Shown: one piece after another, positions 50,192-58,609 of the stretch
How the letters are laid out: each line of letters begins with the position of its first letter
How positions within the stretch are numbered: the stretch's first letter is position 1
Assembly: GCF_013415885.1 (NCBI RefSeq)
Contig: NZ_CP058910.1
Coordinates: 2,604,001-2,668,000, forward strand
Reading direction: 5' to 3'
Source: Halosimplex rubrum
GTDB taxonomy: Archaea > Halobacteriota > Halobacteria > Halobacteriales > Haloarculaceae
Length of the DNA stretch: 64,000 nucleotides
Notes under the pieces: model-generated
Databases searched by the model: none
Told to the model about the DNA's origin: nothing
The model's input: the letters and a program-made list of their open reading frames with translations, nothing else
Program-made: the position numbers and the translations under genes

Positions 50192-50800
50192 GTGGGACTG
50201 TACGACCGCTATCTCGCCCGCCGCCTGCGCTCCAGCGACGCCGACCTCCCCGAGACGGTCGCGGTCATCGTCACCGAGCGGGACCTGCTCGAAGCCGGCG
50301 CCTACGAGACGCTGGAGACCTGCTTCGAGTGGGCCTTCGAGTTCGGCGCCGAGCGCGTCGTCGTCTACGTCAGCGTCCTCGACACCGAGGTCGTCGACAC
50401 CATCCGCCGGGAGCTCGCCGACGTGGACGCCCCCCGCGAGCTCGCCGTCCGCGGCCCGGAAGACGACGAACAGGCCGACGCGCCGATCCAAATCGGGATC
50501 GGCCTGGGGGGCAAACACGAGTTCGCCGCCGCCGTCCGGAGCCTCGCCGAAGCGGTCGACGCCGGCGAGCTGGCCCCCGAGGATATCGACGAGGCCGAGA
50601 TCGAGGGGGAGCTCGTCTTCCCGGTCCAACCGGATCTGGTCGTCAAGACCGGCGCCGAGCGGCTCTCCGATTTCATGATCTGGCAGTCCGTCTACTCCGA
50701 GCTGTACTTCACCGACGTGAACTGGCGGGACTTCCGCCGGCGGGACTACCTGCGCGCGCTCCGGGACTATCAGAACCGACAGCGGCGGTTCGGCCGGTAG
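50192..50800 (+). CDS. cis-prenyltransferase paralogue lacking the DGN motif
   Basis: A 202-residue member of the UppS fold with a GTG start. C-terminal landmarks are clear: IGLGGKHEFAAAV (family YGGRxE), DLVVKTGAERLSDFMIW (RxSGE..LSNFxxWQ) and SELYFTDVNWRDF. The N-terminal motif that carries the catalytic Asp (xMDGNxRW) is replaced by VAVIVTERDLL, so the catalytic Asp is missing and the protein is shorter than the 308-residue copy at 26,371. DGN-less partners are known in heteromeric cis-prenyltransferases (for example eukaryotic NgBR/Nus1), so it may be a regulatory subunit for the other copy. The partnership is inferred. Confidence 0.8.
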   Translation: MGLYDRYLARRLRSSDADLPETVAVIVTERDLLEAGAYETLETCFEWAFEFGAERVVVYVSVLDTEVVDTIRRELADVDAPRELAVRGPEDDEQADAPIQIGIGLGGKHEFAAAVRSLAEAVDAGELAPEDIDEAEIEGELVFPVQPDLVVKTGAERLSDFMIWQSVYSELYFTDVNWRDFRRRDYLRALRDYQNRQRRFGR

Positions 50801-50831
50801 ACCGCTCGCGTGGTCGACCGAGAACCGCCGC

Positions 50832-52010
50832 TCAGAACCCGAACACCGGGACGAACCGGAAGGTGAGGTACGCGCCGGCGGTGGCGATGGCCGGCACGAC
50901 GTTCTGCATCAGGACGACGCGAGCGGTCGTCGCGGGGTTGAACAGGTCACCGGGTTCCGGGATGTCTTCGGAGTCCTCCTCGCCGATGGGCGGCAACTCG
51001 TCGCCGGGCTCGTCCGCGGCCAGCGCGTCGACGCTGACCGGCGGGGCGTCGTCGGCGGAGACGGCCTCGGGGACGGTCATCGGCCGGGTCGCCCGGCCCC
51101 ACCCCAGGCCGACGATGCTCATCGTCGCGATGATGACGAAGCTCGCGGGGATCCCCAGCGCCGAGAGGAAGACGACCAGGGTGGAACTGACCGCGGCGAC
51201 GACGATAGCGGCCGTCAGCGGCAGCTCGGTGATCTCGCTACCCATCGTCTCCAGGGTCCGTCGAGCGATCGTGAACGCGCCGATGGCGACGCCGATACCG
51301 CCCAGGATGATCGCCGGGTTCATCGCCAGTTCGTCGCTGCCGACCAGCGGGGCGACGGCGTTGGCGATGTTCGACGTGCCGGAGCTAAAGGCCATCAGAC
51401 AGCCGATAGCGACGACCGTGACCACGCCAGCCAGTTCCCGGCGGTTGGTCGTCTGGTGGACGCTCACGTCCGGAATCGCCCCCGATCGGTCCACGTCGAA
51501 CAGCGGGCCGGTGCTGCGCTCCATCGCGACCAGCCGGTTGAGCCGCGCGTAGAAGTACCGGCCGATGACGAGCGAGACCCAGAAGCCGATGATCGGCGAG
51601 ACGACCCACCAGGTGACGATCTCTCCCATGACGGCGAGGTCTAGCGCCCCGCCCGCGAGCCCGAGCCCCGCGATCGCGCCGACCGCGGTCATCGAGGTCG
51701 AGGCCGGCACCCCGAAGAGGTTGCCCATCAGCAGCGCGACGCCGATGAAAAACAGGACGACGATCGACGTCTCCAGCGTGAACACGCCGGCGTCGGTGAC
51801 CAGCTCCGACCCGAGCTTCGTCACGACGTTCCGGCCGATGGTCCAGGCGCCGACGAAGAAGAACACGCCCATCAGCGCCGCGGCGGTCGTCTTCGAGATC
51901 GCGTCCGCGCCGACGGCCGGACCGAACGCCGGCCCCGTCGTCGACCCGCCGATGTTGTACGCGACGAACATCGAGACGAGGACGCCGACGACGAGCAGGA
52001 GTTCGACCAT
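50832..52010 (-). CDS. pitA: PiT-family inorganic phosphate transporter
   Basis: A 392-residue protein with the two inverted PiT repeats: FVAYNIGGSTTGPAFGPAVG and FSSGTSNIANAVAPLVGSDE (signature G-x-N-D/T...), each followed by TM segments. A cytoplasmic loop of about 75 residues (near 310-365), rich in Asp and Glu, precedes the last TM. Electrochemical-gradient-driven phosphate uptake is expected. PiT genes usually follow a PhoU-like (DUF47) gene; here the upstream partner is instead a tetrapeptide-repeat membrane protein whose stop overlaps this start (TAATG). Confidence 0.9.
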   Translation of the reverse strand: MVELLLVVGVLVSMFVAYNIGGSTTGPAFGPAVGADAISKTTAAALMGVFFFVGAWTIGRNVVTKLGSELVTDAGVFTLETSIVVLFFIGVALLMGNLFGVPASTSMTAVGAIAGLGLAGGALDLAVMGEIVTWWVVSPIIGFWVSLVIGRYFYARLNRLVAMERSTGPLFDVDRSGAIPDVSVHQTTNRRELAGVVTVVAIGCLMAFSSGTSNIANAVAPLVGSDELAMNPAIILGGIGVAIGAFTIARRTLETMGSEITELPLTAAIVVAAVSSTLVVFLSALGIPASFVIIATMSIVGLGWGRATRPMTVPEAVSADDAPPVSVDALAADEPGDELPPIGEEDSEDIPEPGDLFNPATTARVVLMQNVVPAIATAGAYLTFRFVPVFGF

Positions 52011-52813
52011 TATCGCTCCCCGTCGTCGGTCGACCGCTCCGACTCCGCGTCGGATCCCTCGCCGTCGCCCTCGGCCGCCTCGAGTTGCTCCTCCAGGGTC
52101 TCTTCGACCGTCTCCTCGACGGTGTCGCTGACCGTCTTCTCGACGGTTTCCTCGACGGTCTCTTCGACGGTCTCGCCGACTTTCTCTTCGACCGTTTCCT
52201 CGACGGTCTCTTCGACGGTCTCCTCGACCGTTTCACCGACCGTTTCCTCGACGGTCTCTTCGACGGTCTCTTCGACGGTCTCGCCGACTTTCTCCTCGAC
52301 CGTTTCACCAACTTTGGCCTCCACGGTTTCTTCGACGGTGTCGCCGACGGTTTCTTCGACGGTGTCGCCGACGGTTTCTTCGACGGTGTCGCCGACAGTC
52401 TCCTCGACGGTTTCTTCGACGGTCTCGCCGACTTTGGCCTCGACGGTCTCGTCGACAGTCTCCTCGACGGTGTCGCTGACCGTCTCCTCGACGGTTTTCT
52501 CGACGGTTTCGTCGACGGCGCTGCCGACGGTCTCGTCGACAGTCTCCTCGACGGTTTCTTCGACGGTCTCGCCGACTTTGGCCTCGACGGTCTCGTCGAC
52601 GGTCTCCTCGACCGTCTCCTTGACCGCGGTGGTCATCCAGTCGGGGTCGAAGCGGGCCATCTTCCAGACCACGTGGATGAGATACGACAGTAGGACACCG
52701 AATCCGAACGCGATACCGATGTCGTTGTCGACGACGACGATGAGCCCCACCGACAGCGCGATCAACAGCCCGTAGGACAGATCGACGATCGAGTCGACGC
52801 GGCTCGGATTCAT
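52010..52813 (-). CDS. Two-TM protein with an uninterrupted 45-unit tetrapeptide-repeat tail
   Basis: A 267-residue protein. Two hydrophobic segments (about 10-27 and 30-50) form a membrane hairpin. From residue about 64, forty-five consecutive four-residue units follow without a break, most of form (E/G/D)-(E/D)-T-V (EETV, GETV, GDTV, DETV), with occasional lysine units (EAKV, EEKV, EKTV). A Val or Leu occupies every fourth position. A short acidic tail ends the protein. The TAA stop shares a base with the PiT start, so it is coupled to phosphate transport. I recognise no family. The repeats encode 12-base units at DNA level. Confidence 0.8.
   Translation of the reverse strand: MNPSRVDSIVDLSYGLLIALSVGLIVVVDNDIGIAFGFGVLLSYLIHVVWKMARFDPDWMTTAVKETVEETVDETVEAKVGETVEETVEETVDETVGSAVDETVEKTVEETVSDTVEETVDETVEAKVGETVEETVEETVGDTVEETVGDTVEETVGDTVEETVEAKVGETVEEKVGETVEETVEETVEETVGETVEETVEETVEETVEEKVGETVEETVEETVEKTVSDTVEETVEETLEEQLEAAEGDGEGSDAESERSTDDGER
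52090..52630 (-). repeat. 12-base tandem repeat array inside the tetrapeptide-repeat gene
   Basis: Variants of a 12-base unit (plus strand GACGGTCTCTTC, GACGGTTTCTTC, GACCGTTTCCTC and similar) run for about 540 bases. Units differ by one to three bases, so the array is old enough to have diverged but is kept in frame and in perfect period. In-frame expansion or loss of units would change only the tail length. Confidence 0.9.
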
Positions 52814-52961
52814 GGTTTACCGGCCGCGTCGCGGGGCCGCGGTGATGGGAGAGCGATACGCTGTCGGCGAGATGGGAAAGAAGACACGCGTATCAGTACA
52901 GAGTGACTCTCGGGTCAAGTAGTTTGGCAAAGGCGCGCGGTTTCGACGGTCGCGCGGTCGC

Positions 52962-53837
52962 TCAGTGGAAGGTTGCGCCCTCGCCGATCTCCGTCTGGTA
53001 GACGCGGGCCTCGACGCCCCGCTCGTCGAAGGCGTCGACCATGGCGGAGGCGATGACTCGGCGGTCGGTCTCGTAGCAGGCGGCGATGACGCTCGGTCCG
53101 GCGCCGCTGATGGTGACGCCGGTGGCGCCGGCGTCGAAGGCGGCCTGCCGCACCTCCGCGTACCCGTCGATGAGCTCGGCGCGGGCGGGGGTGACGACCG
53201 AGTCCTCCATGCCGCGACCGACGAGTTCGGGGTCCGAGCGGTGCATGCCCGTCGTCAGGGTCGCGGCGTTGCCGACCGTCTCGACCATGTCGGCGACGCG
53301 GGCGCCGTCGGGGACGACCTCGCGGGCGTCGCGCGTCGAGACGACGATGTCCGGGAGACAGGTCACGAGCGAGATGTCGGCGTCGACCTTCGCGATGCCG
53401 TCGGGGGTGGCGATCGTGAACCCGCCGAGGATCGCGGGGGCGACGTTGTCGTCGTGGGCGTCGCCGGAGACGACGGCCTCGCCTTCCGCGGCGATGGGCA
53501 CGAGTTCCTTCCGCGTGAGCCCGCGGTCGTAGAGCTCGTTGAGCGCGACCGCGGCGGCCGCGGCGGAGGCGGCCGAGGAGCCCAGGCCCGAGGCGGGACG
53601 GACGCCCTTGTCGATCTCGATGTGCGCGGGGGCGTCGAGCGCCTCCGCGACGGCGCCGACGGTGTTGTCCGCCGGGTCCTCGGGGATGAACTGGCTCCCG
53701 GCCCCGGTCACGTCGATGGTGGTCTCGGAGGCCTGCCGGACCCGGACCACGTCGGCCGGTCTGTCCAGGGCCACACCGAACACGTCGAAGCCACTCCCCA
53801 GGTTCGCGCTCGTCGCCGGCGCCCGCACCGTCACCAT
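52962..53837 (-). CDS. thrB: Homoserine kinase (GHMP family)
   Basis: A 291-residue enzyme converting homoserine to O-phosphohomoserine in threonine synthesis, started at the ATG at 53,835-53,837. VRAPATSANLGSGFDVFG is motif 1, RPASGLGSSAASAAAAAVA the ATP-binding motif 2, and GVTISGAGPSVIAACYE motif 3. Length matches archaeal ThrB. It is followed on the other side by the tetrapeptide-repeat gene; no threonine operon is adjacent. Confidence 0.95.
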   Translation of the reverse strand: MVTVRAPATSANLGSGFDVFGVALDRPADVVRVRQASETTIDVTGAGSQFIPEDPADNTVGAVAEALDAPAHIEIDKGVRPASGLGSSAASAAAAAVALNELYDRGLTRKELVPIAAEGEAVVSGDAHDDNVAPAILGGFTIATPDGIAKVDADISLVTCLPDIVVSTRDAREVVPDGARVADMVETVGNAATLTTGMHRSDPELVGRGMEDSVVTPARAELIDGYAEVRQAAFDAGATGVTISGAGPSVIAACYETDRRVIASAMVDAFDERGVEARVYQTEIGEGATFH

Positions 53838-53997
53838 ATCGTGCGATTTCCTCGACTGCGGGCAAAAAGGTAGCGGAGTGCGGGGGCCGACGCGCGTGGC
53901 TCGGTCCGCGGGGCCCGGTCCGGCGTTGTCCCGAACGATAATGCGACCCAACGTATAATACGGACAAGTTGAAACTACGGGTTCGTGAACGCGTCAG

Positions 53998-56250
53998 ATG
54001 GCTAGTGAGGCGTTCGTTGCGGTGGTCGCCGCGACGGCTGTCGGGGGTGTCGTCGAGCTCGCGCTCGCGGCGGTGGCCTACCGGCGCCGAGAGCAGCCGG
54101 GCGCGCGGGCGTTCGGCTGGCTGTCGCTCGCGGCCGGCGGCTGGGCGCTCCTGCAGGGCGTGGTCCTGCTGGCGCCGTCGGCGGAGGCCGCGAGGGGCGC
54201 GCACCTCCTCGCCGGCGCGGTCGCCTCGCAGATCCCGATGCTGTGGGTGGTGTTCGCCGTCGTCTACGCCGGCCAACGCGAGTGGCTGACGACGGGCCGG
54301 CTGGTCGCGCTGTGGACGCCGCTGACGGCGTACTCGCTCGTCCGGCTGACCGCTCCGGTCCACGGGGTCGCGCTCGCTCCGGTCCGGATCGTCACCGAGA
54401 ACGGGGTCACCGCGCCCGCATCGGCCGAGTCGCTCCCGTTCGCGGCGTACTCGCTGGTCGCCTACGCTCTGGTACTCGCCGGCTACCTCTTCCTCGTCGC
54501 CTTCCTGCTGGACTCGCGGAACGTCTACCGGGCCGAGGCGGGCGCGCTCGTCCTCGGGGGGCTGTTCCCGACCGCGGGGACCGTCGTGGTCTCCGTCGCG
54601 GGGGGTGTCCACCCCGGGATCTCGGTCGCACCGGCGATGTTCGCCGTCCACGGGGTCGTCGCGGGACTCGTCCTCTTCCGATACGACTTCCAGGGGGTCG
54701 CGCCCGTCGCGACGGACCTGCTCGCCGAGGAGCTCGACGACCCGGTGGTGATCCTCGACGACGACGACGTGGTGATAGACCACAACCCGGCCGCCGAGCG
54801 CCTCGTCGACGACGGCGACCTCTCGGGGCGCCGCGCCGACGCGGTCGCCGACGGGTTCGCAGAGCGGCTGGCCGACGGTGCGCAGGTCACCGTCGACGCG
54901 CCGGGCTACGACCGGGCGGTGTCGTCGTTCTCGCTCGGGGTGACCGCCGTCGAGGACCAGTACGGGGTCGCGAAGGGCCGCCTCGTCCACCTGCGGGACG
55001 TGTCCGACCAGCAGCGCCGACTCGACCAGCTGACGGCGATGCAGGCGGCCACCCAGCGGTTCATCGGCGCACGGACCGCGGCCGAGGTCGCCGACATCGC
55101 GGTCCGGTTCGCCAGCGATGTCCACGACCAGGCCTACGCGGCGCTGTTCCGGTACGACGGGGCGACGGACGCGCTCGTCTCGGAGGCGGTCACCGACCGG
55201 CTGGCGGCGGAACTCAGCGTCGAGCCGGACGAGTCGATCCGGGTCGCGCGGGAGTCGGGGCCGCTCTGGACGGCCTTCGAGAGCGGCGAACTCGCGGCCG
55301 TCGAGGGGGAGCGCGACCTCGTGATCGGGCCCTACGCGTTCGGCTCGGCGTCGGCGCTGTTCCTCCCGCTGGGCGACCACGGCGTCCTCGTCATCGGGAC
55401 CGACGAGGGCGAGGGGTACACCGAGACCGACGAACAGCTGGGACAGATCCTCGCGCGGACCACCGAGACGGCGCTGACACGCGTCGAGTACGAGGAGGAA
55501 CTGCGTGCCAGCCGGGTCACCGTCGAGCGACGCAACAAGCAGATCGAGTTCTTCAACGGCGTCCTCCGGCACAACATCCGCAACGCCATGCTGGTCATCG
55601 ACGGCCAAGCCCAGCACCTGCAGTCCCGGGTGGCCGACGAGGACGCCGGGAAACTGGGGACGATCCGGACGTGGTGTTCGGATCTGACGGACATGACCGA
55701 GAAGATCCGCGCGGTCAACGACACCGTGACCGCCAGCGAGGACGAGCGCCTCGAACGGGTCGACCTCTCGCGGGTCCTCCACGAGGAGGTCCGCGCGCTC
55801 TCCGAGCGCTACGACGTGGCCGTCGAGTTCGACGCGGCCGACGACCTGACCGTCGCCGCCAACGACCTCGTGGCCGACGTAGTGGAGGGGGTCCTCTCGA
55901 ACGCGGTCGAACACAACGACAGCCCCCAGCCGCGGGTCCGAGTCGCGACCGAGCCGATGGGCGAGTGGGTACAGGTCCGGATCGCCGACGACGGCCCGGG
56001 GCTCTCCGAGGAGATGCAGACGCAGGTCTTCCAGCGCGAGATGGCGACCAGCCAGACCGCCCACGGGTTCGGCCTCTACTTCGTCTCGGTGATGATGGAC
56101 CTGTACAACGGCAACGTCTGGTTCGAGGACGGCGGGGGCCTGGCCCCCTCGATCGACTCGGACGAGTCCCGCGAGGAGTCCCGCGGGACCGTCGTCGTGC
56201 TGGAGTTCCAGCTCGCGGAGGAGGCGCCCGAGCTGTCGTCGGACGCGTGA
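53998..56250 (+). CDS. Membrane sensor histidine kinase (7TM-PAS-GAF-HisKA-HATPase)
   Basis: A 750-residue kinase. Residues about 1-225 form seven TM segments, the histidine-kinase N-terminal 7TM region of haloarchaea. A PAS-like domain (about 240-330; DPVVILDDDDVVIDHNPAAERL) and a GAF-like domain (about 355-495) follow. HisKA carries the phospho-acceptor His in NGVLRHNIRNAMLVIDG (about residue 525). The HATPase domain has N-box NAVEHND and G-box IADDGPGL with GFGLYFV. It should phosphorylate an unlinked response regulator; none is adjacent. Signal unknown. Confidence 0.92.
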   Translation: MASEAFVAVVAATAVGGVVELALAAVAYRRREQPGARAFGWLSLAAGGWALLQGVVLLAPSAEAARGAHLLAGAVASQIPMLWVVFAVVYAGQREWLTTGRLVALWTPLTAYSLVRLTAPVHGVALAPVRIVTENGVTAPASAESLPFAAYSLVAYALVLAGYLFLVAFLLDSRNVYRAEAGALVLGGLFPTAGTVVVSVAGGVHPGISVAPAMFAVHGVVAGLVLFRYDFQGVAPVATDLLAEELDDPVVILDDDDVVIDHNPAAERLVDDGDLSGRRADAVADGFAERLADGAQVTVDAPGYDRAVSSFSLGVTAVEDQYGVAKGRLVHLRDVSDQQRRLDQLTAMQAATQRFIGARTAAEVADIAVRFASDVHDQAYAALFRYDGATDALVSEAVTDRLAAELSVEPDESIRVARESGPLWTAFESGELAAVEGERDLVIGPYAFGSASALFLPLGDHGVLVIGTDEGEGYTETDEQLGQILARTTETALTRVEYEEELRASRVTVERRNKQIEFFNGVLRHNIRNAMLVIDGQAQHLQSRVADEDAGKLGTIRTWCSDLTDMTEKIRAVNDTVTASEDERLERVDLSRVLHEEVRALSERYDVAVEFDAADDLTVAANDLVADVVEGVLSNAVEHNDSPQPRVRVATEPMGEWVQVRIADDGPGLSEEMQTQVFQREMATSQTAHGFGLYFVSVMMDLYNGNVWFEDGGGLAPSIDSDESREESRGTVVVLEFQLAEEAPELSSDA

Positions 56251-56389
56251 CTGGCCGCCCCCACCGCTCGCCCCCACCGTCTGCCCCTACCGTCTGCCCT
56301 CACCGTCCGCCGGGGAGCGACGGCGTCCGGTCCGTCCGGTGGGGGCGACCGAGCGAAAGGGCTTTTCCGATCACGGCGGAACGGGACGT

Positions 56390-57763
56390 ATGATCGGAGT
56401 CGTCGGCGGCGGCGTCGCCGGCCTCGCGGCCGCGTATCGCCTCCAGCAACGCGGTCGCGAGGTCCAGGTGTTCGAGGCGAGCGACGACGTGGGCGGGCTG
56501 GCCGCCGTCTACGAGACCGCGGGCGACCCCATCGAGAAGTTCTACCACCACCTCTCGGCGTCCGAGGGGACCATCGTCGAGCTGATCGAGGAGCTGGGCC
56601 TCGGCGGGGACCTGGAGTGGCGCTACAAGACCGATTCGTACTACGTCGACGGGGTCGTCCACCCCATGGAGAAGGCCTGGGAGATCCTCGCCTACCCCCA
56701 CCTCTCCATCTACGACAAGTTCCGCCTCGCGATGCTCGTCAAGGAGATCGACGTGCGCGGCGGGATCCCCAGGTTCGACACCTACGACGACATCACCGAC
56801 TTCGAGGACGTGCCCATCAAGGAGTTCCTGCTCGACCACACCACCCGTCACGTCTACGAGTCCTTTTGGGAGCCGCTGCTGGACGCCAAGTTCGGCTCGC
56901 GCAAGGAGGACGTGTCGGCGGCGTGGCTGCTCGGTCGCGTGAAGTTCCGCGGGGAGCGGGACGTGATCCGCGGCGAGCAACTGGGGTATCTGGAGGGCGG
57001 GTTCGGCGTCCTGCTCGACGAACTCTACGAGGCCGTCGGCACGGAGAACGTCACGACCGGCGCGCGCGTGACCGGGATCGGGACGGGCACCGGCGCGGCG
57101 GCTGACGGCGGTTCTGCGGTGGCCGACGCCGCGGCGGCCGGCGGCGGCGGCCCGTCGGTCGAGTCGATCACCGTCGAGCGCGACGAGGAGACCGAGACGC
57201 ACGACGTGGACGCCGTCGTCGTCGCGGCGATGCCGAACGTCCTCGAAGACCTGACGGGCTACCCCTGCGAGATCGACTTCCAGGGCACGGTCTGCTCGGT
57301 CTGGAGCACGGACCAGTCGCTGTCGGACACCTACTGGCTGAACATCAAGGACGAGGCGCCCTTTGGCGTGTTCATCGAGCACACGAACTTCGTGCCGCCG
57401 GAACGGTACGGCGGCGAACACCTCTACTACACGGCCAGTTACATCCAGAGTCCCGAGGAGGACCTCTGGGAGATGTCCGACGCGGAGGTCGAGGAGTACT
57501 GGGCCGACGGGATCGAGGACATGTTCCCGGGCTTCGACCCCGCCAGCGTCAACTGGGTGCAGACGGCGCGCAACCCCCGGACGGCGCCCATCTACGAGCG
57601 GGGCTATCTCGACATGGTCGTCCCCTACGACCTGAGCGAGGAGGTAGCGGAAGGGATCTACTACGCGGGGATGGCCTCGAAGGCGCAGTACCCCGAGCGC
57701 TCGCTCGACGGCGGTATCGAGGCGGGCTACGCCTGCGCGGACCTGATCACGGGCGACCGGTAG
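56390..57763 (+). CDS. FAD-dependent amine-oxidase/protoporphyrinogen-oxidase-like protein
   Basis: A 457-residue flavoprotein started at the ATG at 56,390. MIGVVGGGVAGLAAAYRLQQ is the FAD-binding GxGxxG, followed by VFEASDDVGGLAAVY. WEPLLDAKFGSRKEDVSAAWL, LEGGFGVLLDELYE and the C-terminal YYAGMASKAQYPERSLDGGIEAGY agree with the NAD(P)-binding-8/PgoX-like oxidases often linked to carotenoid or cell-envelope sugar chemistry. An Ala/Gly-rich insert (about 228-255) is a linker between the two halves. Substrate not known. Confidence 0.8.
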   Translation: MIGVVGGGVAGLAAAYRLQQRGREVQVFEASDDVGGLAAVYETAGDPIEKFYHHLSASEGTIVELIEELGLGGDLEWRYKTDSYYVDGVVHPMEKAWEILAYPHLSIYDKFRLAMLVKEIDVRGGIPRFDTYDDITDFEDVPIKEFLLDHTTRHVYESFWEPLLDAKFGSRKEDVSAAWLLGRVKFRGERDVIRGEQLGYLEGGFGVLLDELYEAVGTENVTTGARVTGIGTGTGAAADGGSAVADAAAAGGGGPSVESITVERDEETETHDVDAVVVAAMPNVLEDLTGYPCEIDFQGTVCSVWSTDQSLSDTYWLNIKDEAPFGVFIEHTNFVPPERYGGEHLYYTASYIQSPEEDLWEMSDAEVEEYWADGIEDMFPGFDPASVNWVQTARNPRTAPIYERGYLDMVVPYDLSEEVAEGIYYAGMASKAQYPERSLDGGIEAGYACADLITGDR

Positions 57764-57790
57764 GACGGGACGACGGGACCGCTCGGGTCG

Positions 57791-58384
57791 TCACGCCTCG
57801 GTGTCTTCGGCGTCGACGCCGGGCGCCTCCTCGACGGACACGTCCTCGGGTTCCTCCCCGCCGCCGACCACCAACTCGCCGTCGGCGGTCTCGACGTACA
57901 CGTCGTCGGCGAACCCGCCCTCGGCGTAGGGGTGTTCGGGGTCGTCGAGTTTCTCGGGCGTCGAGGGGGCCTCCGCGACGCCATCGGCGGGAGCGAACGC
58001 ACCGAGGGGGTCGTCGATGGCGATGTCGTAGCGCTCGAAGAAGTCGCTGTAGCGGTCGTAGTGGTCGTCGAGCTCGTCGCTCGGGAACTCCATCATCTCG
58101 GTCCAGCCGTGGTTGTAGAAGTCGAAGTTGGCCTGGACGTGGGTGATCTCGCGGGCCTCGGCCTCGGTGTAGCCGTCCTCGAGCGCGGCGACGTAGGTGT
58201 CCATCGTCGCGTCGAAGAAGTCGTCGAGGTGGGCGCGGCGTTCCTCCCGGCGGTCGGGCTCGGCCTTCTCGGCGAAGATGTCCGTGTGCATCCCGACCAG
58301 CCGGTCGTTGACCTTCTCCCCGACGACCGGGAGCGTCAGCGCCTGCTTGGCGGCGAAGTGACGGACGTTCTGGCGGATCTTCAT
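57791..58384 (-). CDS. DUF6149 haloarchaeal protein
   Basis: A 197-residue acidic protein starting MKIRQNVRHFAAKQALTL, with a mostly helical first 140 residues (RREERRAHLDDFFDATMDTY) and an acidic disordered tail. It matches the haloarchaea-specific DUF6149 pattern from memory. No catalytic motif. Cytoplasmic. It is convergent with the flavoprotein gene and divergent from the oxidoreductase at 58,610. Confidence 0.65.
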   Translation of the reverse strand: MKIRQNVRHFAAKQALTLPVVGEKVNDRLVGMHTDIFAEKAEPDRREERRAHLDDFFDATMDTYVAALEDGYTEAEAREITHVQANFDFYNHGWTEMMEFPSDELDDHYDRYSDFFERYDIAIDDPLGAFAPADGVAEAPSTPEKLDDPEHPYAEGGFADDVYVETADGELVVGGGEEPEDVSVEEAPGVDAEDTEA

Positions 58385-58609
58385 CGTTGTACGGGGGTTC
58401 GGACGCGACCGTATTCAACGTCTCGGGTGCGCACCGACCGACGGCGCGCCCGAACGCCGACCGGATCGGCGATCCGCTACCGGTTTCGGTTCCCGCGAAC
58501 GTTCGACACGACGGAACGATCAACTATTTCGTTCGAGGGAATGTGTTTGCCAATCATCCGCATAGAGAGATAGCAATCCGTATTAACCACGCTTGCGAAC
58601 ACCCTGGCC

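Noticed and set aside
52122-52775. Plus-strand frame coding Ser-Thr-Val repeats
   Set aside because: It is the antisense image of the 12-base repeat array. Because the unit length is a multiple of three, other frames stay open too. The minus-strand protein has a membrane hairpin and is coupled to PiT.
52915-56277. 1,120-codon frame on the minus strand
   Set aside because: Antisense to the histidine kinase and frame-shifted against thrB; composition is Arg/Gly/Asp-rich low complexity and matches no family.
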